Assembly (NCBI RefSeq): GCF_001949145.1
Contig: NW_019091395.1
Location: forward strand, 803,263-866,551
Reading direction: 5' to 3'
DNA length: 63,289 nt
Source: Acanthaster planci
Taxonomy: Eukaryota > Echinodermata > Asteroidea > Valvatida > Acanthasteridae
The notes beneath the pieces were generated by a model that saw nothing but the letters and a program-made list of their open reading frames with translations, was not told the DNA's origin and made no database searches. Made by a program: the position numbers and the translations under genes. This document shows, piece after piece, positions 8,700 to 20,522 of this stretch. How positions within the stretch are numbered: the stretch's first letter is position 1; every line of letters starts with the position of its first letter.

Positions 8700-9765
8700 T
8701 ATTAAAAAAAAGTCTTTTCACCTTGAGAAAAGAAAATCTAAACAGGTAAATGTATTTAAGAGCCTATCATATTTTTGTTAAAGTAACTTGTATTGTAATT
8801 GTGCAATAAATTTTATGAAACTAAAAGGACGTTACCATAACTGATAATGATATTCTCAAACATACTCAGTGTAAAGAACACACAATAATCACAATTAAGG
8901 TGTCTGTCTGTCCTCTTATATACACAATAAACCACGCCCGTGGGTTTCACGTGTTTACTGTACAAAGCCGTGTTGACTCTGCGAAGGATGACCTTTAAAT
9001 GACACGAAAGAAGTGAAAGCGTTCCGTATATCCTAAATATACACGTATTTTCTGCTTCTGATTTGCACATTTCATTGTTTATTTTTTTCATTGTTTCATT
9101 GTATGTATTGCGCTTTTACTCGTTTTACTACTCTTTTACTCTTTTCATTTTTCATAGAGCAGTTTGAGCGATAAAAAGACCAATTTGAACAATAAAACAA
9201 TGAAAAAATAAACAATGAAGTGTGAAATACTCTTTTCATTATTCAAATTGTTCTTTTTATCGTTCACATTGATTTGTTTTGGTTGTAAATTGATCTTTTC
9301 ATTGTTAAAATATATTCTTTTCATTGCTCAAACGGATCTTTTATTGCAGGGGGAAGTAAACGCCAAACCTACACAGTCCAATGAGATTACCAATTAGATT
9401 TTTAAACTCGATGGGCTTTTGACAAACCTTACCAAAGTTTGCTTAGAAGACGGATTAGGGATTAGAAGATTGTGTATTACCGCAAGGACTCGAGAAATGT
9501 TTTATACTTATTACTTTCATAAAATTAAAAAGTTTAGTGTTTGGGATGTAGGGTTGGGGTCCCATTTGTGGATTCTTCTCAGACATTTGAAATTATTGCA
9601 TTATAAATCACATTAAATCTGAAAATGTGAGAGATTTTTATGGTATGTATTAGCATGACATAAATTATCGTGTCTACTTGGGAATAGAGATAATTCTGTA
9701 ATGTTGATGGAAACATTAATCGGGAAATCCCAGAATTTGGTTTACATTGGGACTGAAGCATGTCT
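8700..9765. other. A/T-rich spacer downstream of the SLC16-like gene
   Basis: Rich in TTTCATT/AATGAAA words (9080-9330), with CTTTTCATTGTTCA-like words repeated on both strands. Part must be the 3' untranslated region of the gene ending at 9770; no polyadenylation site was chosen. Confidence 0.35.
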
Positions 9766-9769
9766 GGAA

Positions 9770-12700
9770 TCATTCAACGCATCCACAACATCTAAGAATC
9801 AGAAGGGGGAAGATTGGAAGGAACTGTGTGCAACCGATGAAAATAAATGCTGGGATGTAACTCCCTGTTGTGTCGTAGATCCATCCTAAAGGTAAAAAAG
9901 AAGACAGCAAAAGACATTTAAACAAATCCTTGGAAATGGTTAACAGCTCACAATGACGGAACGCTATCCAATGCCATAGTTTACGAGACCCAGTTTTAGT
10001 CTCTACGCGTTCAATACTTTGGTCTTGCTTTATCAAGGTGTAGATTTTGTGAGGGCTGGTTTGGGCCTAAAAACGGTAGCTGGTCTCAGTGTTGCTCATG
10101 GATACAAAGGCTACTTTGCTGATAGTTCTCAGCCTGCAAACGATGTTGTTGGAAATAAATGGTTGGTGTAAGTCTCAGTCGTGGTTTTAGATGGATGGTT
10201 CTGACTGCAACAATATTGTGAATAGTTACAGAAGTGATCTACCCACATAATAGAGAATTACAAATTTAGCTTACCAGGTAAGAAGCCAAGGGTGAATGTC
10301 NATGATGGCATTAGTAATGCCTGTCCAACCAAATGCTCAGCTAACAATTCTACGCCGAGGACCTGCTTACTAAGGACATCATTTAAACAGCTCAAAGCCC
10401 CAGAGCAAGTTACAATCAAAAGTGATGATGCCATCATTGACCAATACGATGTCAGCCAGGGAGTTGCGCAGAATGACGCAGAGCAGATCGTCGCAGCTAT
10501 GCTCATCAGCAGGAAGCTTGATATGATCCCACGGTCTACCAAGTATCCCTGAAGTAGGCTTCCCAATAAACCTCCTATACCTGCCACTTGTACAAATGTT
10601 GCTGCTTCCTCTGAGGAAAATCCGATTGACTTGGCTTGTGAAACGAAATAAATGATCCACATATCAAAAGCATACTTGGTACTGCATGCTACGATTGCAA
10701 TTGACCAGAAACGGTAGTCAGCAAGAAGTCTTACATCAAAGTTCATGACAAGATTCTTAATCTTGGAGAGTTTGGAACAAAATGATGGATTTCTCTGTTG
10801 AGAAGTGACACCATTCGTTCGAAGCTCTTGGTATCTCCCTGTTGAAGACGCTCCTGCTGTCAGTATGAGGGCGCCACAAACCATAAAATGCATGAAGATA
10901 CCACCTATGAGCAGCATGGTTCCTCTCCATCCGTAGGTATCAAGGAATAACTGGATAAGATATCCAGACACAAGCAACCCGATGGAATCACCCGTCCATG
11001 CTATGCCAGTGGCCATTGCGTAGGTCCCAGTATAATAACGGCCGACGGCCTCTTTCAGCAGCACACCAGAAACTCCAAATGCTGTACCTGGAAGAGAGAA
11101 ACGACATGTACGGATTCGGCTCAGTAACAAATGACGCGCTGAAACATTTGAGTTCGGTTAATCTTATGGTGTGATCTACATCCGTAAACTAGGGCCCAAC
11201 GAATATTCCTCTGTCGTATATAAGCTGAAATTGCTCCAGTATGCTCAGTACTGATGGTGTAAACTTTCTGTTAGATTGCTAATTGTAGAAATTCCGCCTT
11301 TTCCTCGATTGGACGGCAACAAATGTAAAATTTATTTTGCCGTTTCTCACTCAGTATGAATTTTGGCCCCACTTGTTGCAGTGACCACGGATGGATAGCA
11401 AATTGTAAGTCAACTACAACACAACGTTTTTAATACAACATAGCGGAGACTTATCCGCCCAAGCCCCAGGAGGGCGCTATAACGACACAACATCTCCCCT
11501 TCTTAGCTGGATCCATACAACTGCAATCAAGTATGATTCAAATAAGTTACTAAACCACGTGTGTGCCACAAAGCAAAATCTTTGCTGTAAATTGGGCAAT
11601 GCTACCTGCATTAAGACTGTTAATGCAAAAAATTTAGCATGTAATGGGGAGCCTAAATCTATGCAATTTGAATTCAGAACTTTAACGGTTGCATTGAAAT
11701 TAAGCAGATTAAAAGTGTCTTCTGAGTCTAAGAAAATTTCCAGAGTTTCAAATGAAAGATGCCGTGGACGCACTTAAATAACGGAATGTGTCGGAAGAAA
11801 TGATTAGAAAATTAAGTAAAAGTTAATTGTTAAAGAATGGAATGGGCTCACATATGATAGTCCTTAGTCAAGACTGGTGGGGTGCGTGTTCTGGTTGAAT
11901 GTCATGTGGTATCAGGCTGGTTTGCCACAGGGTGCACCACTACAAATAAATTCCCATAGACTGCAATGATAAATCCCCACACTTTGCAATAATTTTAAAA
12001 ATACTCACAACTCTCACAGGTGTCCAGGCTGCACAGAAATACGATGACCGACATGTCCCCTTTCATTTTCCTTTCAATTTTCGGGGGGTTGACCAATGAA
12101 TTTTTGAAAAATTTTCACCAGAAGCAGACCACCCCTAAAATGAAGAAAATGTCCCTGCCCAGAAAAGTAGCCATTTTGAAAAACAATCCCTCAGCAAAAC
12201 GGCCACATAGTGCCATTTTCGGACCCAACTGCATCCAAATTACTCAGAATTTGAAGCCCAGAGTCCGGGCCAGGGGTTCAGTGCCATATTTCTCCAATTT
12301 CTCAATTTCATGGCTCTCAGGACTCTCTAATATAGAATATTTTGAGTGTATAACTTTTATTGATGAGCTCGGCGGACATATTTAGGGCCTTTTTGCGAGG
12401 GTGCACCCAACAGATTGCGGTTGGCATACAGGCTGTGATTGTCCAGTAGGTGTCATGAGGGTGGCTGGACATGCACTCAACTTGGACGAGTTCCAAATAC
12501 GACCGTCTTCCGGGATGTATGTGAATGGTCCCTTGGATTTCACAATGAGCTGAGGATAAGAGAATTTCCGTGCACTCTTTGACTGAAGATTAGGCGTTTT
12601 TATGCGAACATTATCACCCACACGAAATTTCGACAACTTCGCACTACGGTTGCAATCAGTTGTCTCAAAGGACCGTTCTTGTTTATGCGCTACCCGTTGG

Positions 12701-15700
12701 CTAACCGAAGAATCAGCAGCGTGTTTAGGGGTGTCACTGCAAATATTCATCCGTGTTGCCATTTTGCGACCATGCAACAATTCCGACGGGGATTTCCCTG
12801 TTGTCTGGTGAGATGTAGCACGGTATGCAGTCAGTAAGGCAACGGTGGCATGTTTCCATGAGGTGTGTTCCAGCGAGACAATTTAACAGCGTTTGTTTGA
12901 GGACTCCGTTCCAACGCTCTACCTCACCATTCGCTCTTGGGTAGTATAGTGAGGATTTCCTGCGTTTTATTTCCAAATTATGAAGGAAGTTTTCAAACTC
13001 AGCAGATACAAACTGAGTTCCATTATCGGAAAGAAGTTCATGAGGCAAGCCTTCACGAACAAAGACTGACAAGAGCATACTGATGACTGTGCGCGAGGTA
13101 ACTTGTTAAGCAAACGCGACCTCAGGCCACTTACTGTAATAGTCAATCAAAACGATAGCGCAGAGACACTCGTGAGGTGCACCAGCAACTTTCTGCCCTG
13201 GACCCTCGGGGAATGGAACTGGCTGAAGAGTAACAATCACGTAAACGCTGTTTACACCGAACAAACCCTGGTGAGCCTCATGTGCTAGGGTAATCAAATT
13301 ATGCTGTAAGCTGGCTGGTATAACGAAACGCTCACCACGCATCATGCAATCATCAATGACGGACAGTTCGTCCTTGATCATGAAATATGGTCGTAGTGCA
13401 GTATCAACTCGTGATTTCTGGGGGCAGCCATTTACCACATATGAAATCACTTGTTGGACAGTAGAATCCATGCCGGTCTCTTTCTGAAAGTCATGTCTGC
13501 TGATGGTGCTGTTTACCAGCAGAACATTCAAGGACTGAATGATTACCTCATCGTCAATATCCTCAAATGAGTCCAAAGCAGTGATGGGAATTCGTGACAT
13601 GGCGTCCGCAGCTGAATTGTGGACACCAGCACAGTATTGATCCATGTAGTTGAAGTGCATAAGACGTGCAGCCCAGAGTGAAATGCGCATTGACTGGCGT
13701 CCAGAGCCACGAGAAGACAACAATGTAGTGAGGGCCTGGTGATCTGTCCTAAGGATGCCAAGGCGGCCCCACAAGTACTGAAACCACTTCTCGCATGTCC
13801 ACACACACGAGAGAGCTTCCTTCTCACCTACAGAATAGCTACGTTCCGCAGACAACAACGTGCGAGATGCGAATGCAACAAGATATTCGTGACCGTTCTC
13901 CACCTGAATGAGGACAGCACCAAGTCCATAGGATGATGCATCGGTAGACACAATCACAGGCAACTGTGGGTCGAAAAGTCGTAGAGTAGTGCAGCGAGCG
14001 ATCAGTTCCTTAATTGTCTCAAAACTTTGCAATGCCGCAGGAGACCACTCGAACTCAGCTCCTTTGCGAATCATGACTCGTAGAAGTTCAACTACTGTAG
14101 AAGCGAGTCCGAAGCTAGTCCGAGGAAAGATCGCATTGTAGCTGCGTCAGTAGGACGGGGCACATGCTTTATTGCGTCCACATGGGCTGGATCCGGTTTG
14201 AGCCCTTGAGTAGATACAGTATGTCCGAGAAAGCGTAGGGACGACAGATTAAACTGGCACTTGGCAGCATTAAGAGTCATTCCCACATCCTGTATACGTT
14301 TCAGGAGTGAGGAGAGATGCTTGTCATGTTCAGCCTGGTTTCTGCTATACACAACGATGTAATCTAAGTAGGCCTGGGCACCTGGCAGCCCACTTAGTAC
14401 AGATGACGTCAGTTTCTGGAATGCTGCTGGTGCTGAGACAAAGCCGAAGCAAACGCGTCGAAAGCAAAACAGACCTTCGTGGGTAATGAATGAATGGGTG
14501 ATTGTTCTGCCAGCTCAAGTTGATGGTAGGCTGAATTGAGATCAAGTGCGCTGAAAATTGTTGCATTACACAGTTCAGCAAACAGTTCTTGTAGGTCTGG
14601 AATTGGGAAACTGTCAACAACTACAGCGCGGTTAACTTGCCAAAGATCCACGCAGAGGCAAATGTCTCCTGATTTCTTGTAGGTAACGATGATTAGCGAA
14701 ACCCACTCACTAGCATCAAGACTTTCTATGATGTCAGCCTTCTCTAGACGTGTAGGTTCCGCGGAAACCTTATCCCGGATTGCAGATGGTAGTCGGCGTA
14801 ACCGTTGTTGCAATGGCGGGAAACCAGGTTTGACTTTGACACTGTGTGCGAACCCACCAGCAGTGCCAATCTTGTTCTAGAACAGTTTCGGAAACTCAGT
14901 GCGAAGTGAATCCACGTATGTTGTAGCACTCACAGATGACGTAGACGTATTGGGATCAGGCAATTCTGGGCACATCTGACGAACTGGAACAACCTTGTCA
15001 CTATCCAAGGTGAGCTGGAGTGACCAGATAAGATCCAACCCAAGAACTGGATCGCCCTTGTCCACCACGTAAAAATCTCCTTCACCACAGTATCAGCATC
15101 ATCCGAAAGACGAACCATGGTGCTGAAGAACCCGAGCACAGTAATTGGTTCATGCAGGTAAGTAGTAAGTTTCATGGGTGAAGGCCGTAGCACTTCGCGA
15201 ACAAAGTACTTGTCAAACACTGACACTGGCGGTACCGAGTGGTCAAATTTTATCAGGGAGAGGGGTGGTGGATCACCCAAATTTTAAGGAAACAGGGATG
15301 CAGAGTAAAGACATTTTTAAAAAAAACCACTAATTTACAAAAATTAATATTGATCATGAAACAAATCATATAGGGAAACTGACTGGGTGCTTATGAAGAA
15401 TTATAAAGCTTTAGCTCAGTGGGTAGAGCACTGGTACTGTGTTTCAGAGGTCGCAGGTTCAAGTTCCGCTCCAGTCAATTTCTTTATGCAATTAATATTG
15501 AACTACTGAGGGAACAAAGCTGAAGCATATGGGTAGTTGATGGTAAATGCTCAAAGGTAAGATTACAAAGTAACATGATGACTTCACACTATCACTGTAA
15601 AGAAAATAATTATGTTAGGACAAAAGTATTCGGAAAGTACTCAGCCGAGTACTTTCCGAATACTTTTTGCTTAAAACTTAAATCTTTACAAACTGGGAGT

Positions 15701-17107
15701 GTCTGAAGTCTCATAGTTCGTAATCTTACCTTCAAATATTCACCATTAAATATTTGACAGAGAACCTTGGTACACGAAAATTACTTGATTACACAACTTA
15801 CTCGAAGGCACTGCGATGCTTTGGTACACAATAGGCGGACTCCACTAGCACCTATTGTCTACCAAAGGTTAGAGCTCTTTAGCAATCCTGTCTTTTGTTT
15901 TCACCACAAATAAAGCTGTCTGACGCTGATAGTCAGGCTGTGTGCAAGTCTCGTATCTGGTGGTGCAGGTCGAGGTTTTCTCCACTAGCAAATATGTGGG
16001 CATACATCTGTGGAGACTGTCAGCGAGGTTAACAGCGGCCCCTTAAAACTGAAGTGTCCTAGTGAGTTACCTGTAAGTAGAATGAACGCACAGGAGAAGA
16101 GGGCAGGAGAGGTTGCAAATGAAGCGATAATAGTAGAGGCACCAATCATCAAGCCACAAGTCATGATGATGGAGCCAGTTTTGAAGGATCTGCCTATCAG
16201 TCTCGCGAAGATTCCTGCAGAGGTGAATATTGGAAGGAAGGTGTGCATGCATATTAATACACGCTTAAATGTCTTAGTTGTTATTCACGTTTTCACGTTA
16301 TTCACGTTGTTAGTCCAAGTTTCCGTACATGTGTTTTACTCACGCAGAGGACAGTTGCAGAGAACAATAATAGCGCACTTTTTTGCATGAAATGTGATGT
16401 ATATTTAGTAAGCCCTATATTAGATGACATATTTAGGACGGGAAATATGGGTGTGAAACTTAGAAACGGTGCGTAGAAAGTGCTGAACTATTTTGGATTT
16501 TGCCCTGCTTGACGTGTATCACAACACTGTATACTCAATGTATGCCCCTGAAGGCCTGTTAAAAAACATAAGCGTACTCGCATGAGACTCGAACCCACGA
16601 CTTCCTGCTTAATACTCGTGCAGACATCTTAATCGTTCGATGACCGTGTTAATTAACATCTCCCCGGCGCAATTTGTCTTTGGAAATGGTTGATGGCGGT
16701 TTTAAGAAATAATATAAACAATGTTTTCCATAAAGTAGGTCAAAGTGTCATTAATTGAATTCTGTTTCGAAGTGCTTATAGTCATGTCTTACTGATTTTT
16801 GCTTGAGCCTGGCACCGGCCTTATGCCACAGTCTTTGCTGTGGAACTGTTTTGTACTTGAGTTATATATCCTGTTGGATTAACTGAGTATATGCACTCTG
16901 AAGCCTACCTACTAAGCCACATGCCGCGTGTATGGTAGACGTTGCTCCACCAAGAACCCATGTAGTGGTATCAAGCTGTTCTTGCAAGATGGGAATCATC
17001 ATGCCCAAGCCTTTGTAGACTCCAACCATTAAGAAGAACCTGATCCATAGAGCCAGTACCACAACCCATCCTTTGCGGTCATCGTCAAATCCACTTGAAT
17101 TCCTCAT
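9770..17107 (-). CDS. SLC16 (monocarboxylate transporter)-like membrane protein, four coding exons
   Basis: Coding exons at 17107-16909, 16214-16071, 11087-10275 and 9885-9770, all with AG/GT borders and matching phase 1 junctions, encode 423 residues. This is slightly short for MCTs (about 450-500). Family signs are a first membrane segment R-K-G-W-V-V-V-L-A-L-W, the D-T-Y-G-W-R-G motif before segment 5, a loop of about 40 residues between the two six-helix halves, and the terminal-half G-W-I-Y-D-T-T-G-S-Y. Such proteins move small carboxylates or related solutes across the plasma membrane, usually with protons; the substrate cannot be read from sequence. An unresolved base at 10301 leaves one codon as TNG (Leu, Ser, Trp or stop). 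Intron 2 (11088-16070) holds a retrotransposon, a SINE and a foldback element. An upstream untranslated exon is possible. Confidence 0.85.
10301..10301. other. Single undetermined base in a coding exon
   Basis: One N inside exon 3 of the SLC16-like gene. Exon length (813) keeps the frame with N counted as one base, so it is probably a true unresolved base and not a gap. Confidence 0.8.
11160..12380. other. Intron sequence between exon 3 and the gypsy remnant
   Basis: Open frames such as 12020-12385 (plus) have no recognisable domains. No LTR was identified here, although one would be expected near the 3' end of the gypsy element. Confidence 0.35.
12385..15280 (-). mobile_element. Decayed Ty3/gypsy retrotransposon pol region
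   Basis: In order on the minus strand: end of an aspartic protease (V-L-G-L-D-L-I, ~15050), reverse transcriptase palm (14880-14340), RT thumb (L-R-F-L-G-H-T-V, 14352-14092), RNase H (S-T-D-A-S-S-Y-G-L-G-A-V-L, ~14000-13600), and integrase. The integrase shows H-E-A-H, then D-Y-Y-S-K-W-P near 13106 and L-L-S-D-N-G-T-Q-F plus the N-G-E-V-E-R-W-N glutamate at 13078-12890. A C-terminal integrase tail runs to 12385. The frame is broken several times. The RT catalytic YxDD is Y-L-D-Y (about 14361-14372), and the stretch between the integrase histidines and its core is shortened. It is inactive, and no gag or LTRs were recognised. It sits in intron 2 of the SLC16-like gene in the same orientation. 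Confidence 0.85.
15404..15490 (+). repeat. tRNA-derived SINE head, plus strand
   Basis: A box TTAGCTCAGTGGGTAGAGC at 15411-15429 and B box GGTTCAAGTTCC at ~15456, followed by CCAGTCAATTTCTTT. The 40 bases upstream (AAACTGACTGGGTGCTTATGA) match the body of the SINEs near 4120 and 31140 but in the opposite orientation relative to the head, so this copy is rearranged. Confidence 0.6.
15536..15758. mobile_element. Foldback (palindromic MITE-like) element
   Basis: The left ~105 bases match the reverse complement of the right ~110 bases (for example GGTAAGATTAC versus GTAATCTTACC). The centre is perfect: 15622-15642 pairs with 15647-15667 over 21 bp around the loop AGCC. It has no coding capacity and lies in intron 2 of the SLC16-like gene, between exon 2 and the gypsy element. 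Confidence 0.75.
16563..16655 (-). repeat. Degenerate tRNA-like sequence, probable SINE relic
   Basis: On the minus strand a B-box-like GTGGGTTCGAGTCTCA follows a Leu/Ser-type A-box-like stretch (GGTCATCGAACGATTAAGA). The arms do not form a full cloverleaf, so a functional tRNA is not supported. Confidence 0.35.
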
Positions 17108-17317
17108 GCCTTTAACTGCTGGTACATTCACAAGGAAAGATAGAGTAGCCCCGGTCACGTTTGCCCCTGCAAAACTACTTTTATTTTGAACAAATACCTA
17201 ATTGCATAAGTATGTATAGTTCACTTCTTAGTTGGAAGGCTATACATTGTACCAAAGGACATGATGTTGTTGGGCTTGTCATATTTCAGGCTCCGACCTG
17301 CCGGCGTTTCTGCTACA

Positions 17318-17340
17318 CAGAGAGAGAGAGAGAGAGGGAG
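17318..17340. repeat. (AG)n microsatellite
   Basis: A run of AG dinucleotides in non-coding sequence upstream of the SLC16-like gene. Confidence 0.8.
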
Positions 17341-17432
17341 GCGTGTTTCCACAGAATTGAGGGTTTATAGACAGGTAGACGAAGCTTGATCATGAAACCG
17401 CTGGCACTTACCTGAGATTTTTTCCCTCCTAG

Positions 17433-17740
17433 CTGTTGTGGCCGACGCAACCGCTCTCATACTACAGGGTTCAGTGTGCCGTTTACACTCTGTGCCCTGT
17501 CAAAACTGTTCTATCATTCATGAAGCCCACAATCCGGGTTTCTTCATATCACACAATGCCTTTCTGTCGTTGCCAAATTTGTTTCCAGAATATCATACAA
17601 ACGACATCTCGCAAAATGGAATATCTAGGGTTAGATGACAGGAGACTCAACAATAGGAATAGATTCCCAGTGCTCTGATTTTGAAGCGTGAATAGCGTCG
17701 TCCAGTTTAATTGTAGTTGTCCACTCATTCGAGGTGGTCC
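17433..17740 (+). repeat. Dispersed repeat, copy 2
   Basis: Same-orientation relative of 8335-8690, without the second palindrome arm. It lies upstream of the first coding exon of the SLC16-like gene, in a possible 5' region or intron. Confidence 0.5.
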
Positions 17741-17744
17741 GGGC

Positions 17745-18970
17745 TAGCAGTCAATATTCGATTGGAATAGTAGCTTTTGTCATAGCCAAACAAAATAGTT
17801 CCACTGAAGCTGGCCGTAGAGTGTTGACTCGAACGCGGGAATATCAGGATTCGTTTATAAATGAATGATTATCATGGTTATTATTGTTAAAAACCCAGCT
17901 ACAGCTTTACCCTGGTGGATAATAATAATTGTTTTGATTAATATCAAATTGTTTTATATTGTATCAATTTGATAAGGTATCAGAACCCCAAGGAGTTCAA
18001 TTGATAAAATGTAAGTATGGGCTTAAAAGAAATATAATCAAAATTACAACTTCCTCAAATTAAGAATTGCAATCAAAAACGAGTCCTTAACTTTTTGAAT
18101 TGCTGTGCAAAGCCACCAGAACCTTTTCTTTTTTACCTCAGAAACAAATGAAATAGTTCTGGAAAAGCAATAAAACACGAGTATGTTACAATCTAGTTAC
18201 TTCCCACTCTCAAGCAAGATGCCCTCTACCCAACTGGGAGTGCACACAACCAGCCCTAGCTCAGCGCACTGTCCTTCAAAACAGACAACAGGTCTTCTTC
18301 AACCCCCAGCCACAAACGTGGAGCCTTGCCGCGTTTACAAGAAACATCCGAGCCAGATAAAGAGGGACAGAACGGACTAAAGATATGGACAAACAAATCC
18401 AAAACTTACAGGGGCAATTCTGTGCCACATCGTACGACATCAAGGTTTTTTTCGATAAATCTGTGAATTACATACGCGTTAATTTGACTGCGAAACACAC
18501 ATTTTTGTGCAAGTTTAATATTGGCCAAGGCGATGCAAAGTCTCGGAGGAGCACTACATGTATTTTGTACACAAGAAACAGTTTTCACAAAATGACTATT
18601 TGTAAACATGCTTGTTAGAGAGGAAATCACCGTTACTTGTATTTGTTAGGGGACTAGTCACTGTAACGGCTGAAATTAAACGTGACTGGTCAACGCGGGA
18701 TGATAATCCACAGGTCGTGATTTCGAGTCGAAGCATGACAAAAATACTTGCTTGGTTGGAATGGATTTCCCAAACTTTCCTTTTCTGCCAACTTGCTAGT
18801 TTATGAATACATGTATCATCAAAATGGAAATATAAATTAACGTTTTACAGGTAAACTTCTCCCATACGGATTGGATCTTTCTTTTCATTCAAACTCATAA
18901 TGCTTTGCAAAGTTAACGCCAAAAAGGTGTATTGCACCAGCGGCCTATTCCTTGCTAGGTAAGCCTACTG
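17745..18970. other. Non-coding spacer
   Basis: No gene recognised. Around 18690-18735 a faint tRNA-like B box (GGTCGTGATTTCGAGTC) suggests an old SINE. Confidence 0.3.
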
Positions 18971-18971
18971 A

Positions 18972-19325
18972 CTAATGCATTTTTTTTGTTTGTGTTTTTT
19001 TATGGGGGGGTATATTTCCACCCCTCGGGATTGACATCCATGAATTGCGCCGGAGGCTAACCATGCATCGTTTGGAACACTGAGGTGGGAAATAGTGGAA
19101 ATGAACATCTTCTTCAGACTGCTCACCTGTTAATTCGGGTGCTGTCTTCCCATGTTTCCCCCATGAAGGTCCGGCTTTGTTCCACCCACGCCGATAATCA
19201 GGCTTTGGTGCTGCCGAGAAATCATCTTTACCCTTGTCCATACCGCAGACATCGCTAGCGCCGTAGGACGACATGTCGGAATCGCTATTGGTAAATAATT
19301 CTTGCAAATTGTCTTCATTTTCCAT
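18972..19325 (-). CDS. Hypothetical 117-codon open frame
   Basis: ATG at 19325 opens a frame starting M-E-N-E-D-N-L-Q-E-L-F, acidic in its first 30 residues and basic at its C-terminus (K-K-T-Q-T-K-K-M-H). The first 60 residues look protein-like; the end runs into low-complexity A-rich sequence. It could be the first exon of a gene or transposase-derived protein truncated by repeats. No domain, intron partner or homologue recognised. Confidence 0.25.
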   Translation of the reverse strand: MENEDNLQELFTNSDSDMSSYGASDVCGMDKGKDDFSAAPKPDYRRGWNKAGPSWGKHGKTAPELTGEQSEEDVHFHYFPPQCSKRCMVSLRRNSWMSIPRGGNIPPHKKTQTKKMH

Positions 19326-19968
19326 GCATGTTTAGGCCGTGATTGCTCATTTATGTTTGTATTTGCGCAGTTTGCGGGATGAGCGACACTCGTCCTTAAT
19401 AATACACCAAAACAATTCCAACGGCCTAGAAATCTTTACAATCTGTGTCAAAGAGGCTAGGCGTTGATTTACCCCAAAAGCTATCAAACACAATGAAGAC
19501 CTAAGATCCAAGAAATAAATATGCACCGTGGATACACTCCAGCGTTTATATTTCGGCAGATAATTCTAAATTCTCCTAATTCTCTAAATCACCATTATTC
19601 GCATATCTTTAATTGTTTCATACCTTTATAGTTACGTAGAATTAAAAGGGGTAAATAATATATCACTAAAACGTTACACCTGATATTTGTCTTTAAAGTA
19701 GGTACAACAACTGCTGCTAACAACAGAATCATTTTGCCAGCAAAAGAATCATTTTTACTAATAGAATTATTTTATGCTTAAAAATTGTGTTTCATTCTTT
19801 ACAAATCGCATTACGCCCAATGCCCTCTTCACAAGACATGAGTGTATTAATTTTCTAATTTTCGCTTTCTTACACAAGTCAAAACCAGTTAGACTGGTCA
19901 CAAATGCGTTTATATCTTGGTCAGATTCTTCCTTCTTGGTTACATGCATTAGGCTACCTATGGTCTAA

Positions 19969-20327
19969 NNNNNNNNNNNNNNNNNNNNNNNNNNNNNNNN
20001 NNNNNNNNNNNNNNNNNNNNNNNNNNNNNNNNNNNNNNNNNNNNNNNNNNNNNNNNNNNNNNNNNNNNNNNNNNNNNNNNNNNNNNNNNNNNNNNNNNNN
20101 NNNNNNNNNNNNNNNNNNNNNNNNNNNNNNNNNNNNNNNNNNNNNNNNNNNNNNNNNNNNNNNNNNNNNNNNNNNNNNNNNNNNNNNNNNNNNNNNNNNN
20201 NNNNNNNNNNNNNNNNNNNNNNNNNNNNNNNNNNNNNNNNNNNNNNNNNNNNNNNNNNNNNNNNNNNNNNNNNNNNNNNNNNNNNNNNNNNNNNNNNNNN
20301 NNNNNNNNNNNNNNNNNNNNNNNNNNN
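19969..20327. other. Assembly gap (359 N)
   Basis: Both sides end in nearly the same word (CCTATGGTCTAA left, TATGGTCTGATT right), so the true gap may be much smaller, absent, or a collapsed repeat. Confidence 0.95.
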
Positions 20328-20522
20328 TATGGTCTGATTGTCACCAGCAGTCTTTCTTTGAATACACCACATTACCCTTTTTACTGAGAAACGACAAACT
20401 GTGTAGTCTTTGTTACTACAAAATGCACTGGAATCTTCCGTTTGCTATTACAAGTGGTTTGCCTTTCACGAAATACAATAGAGATGTCCAATAAACTGAA
20501 GGAGAACGCTCCAGATCTCTCA

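Noticed and set aside
12020-12385. 121-codon plus-strand frame
   Set aside because: No domain, no splice partner, lies inside an intron of the opposite-strand gene next to a retrotransposon.
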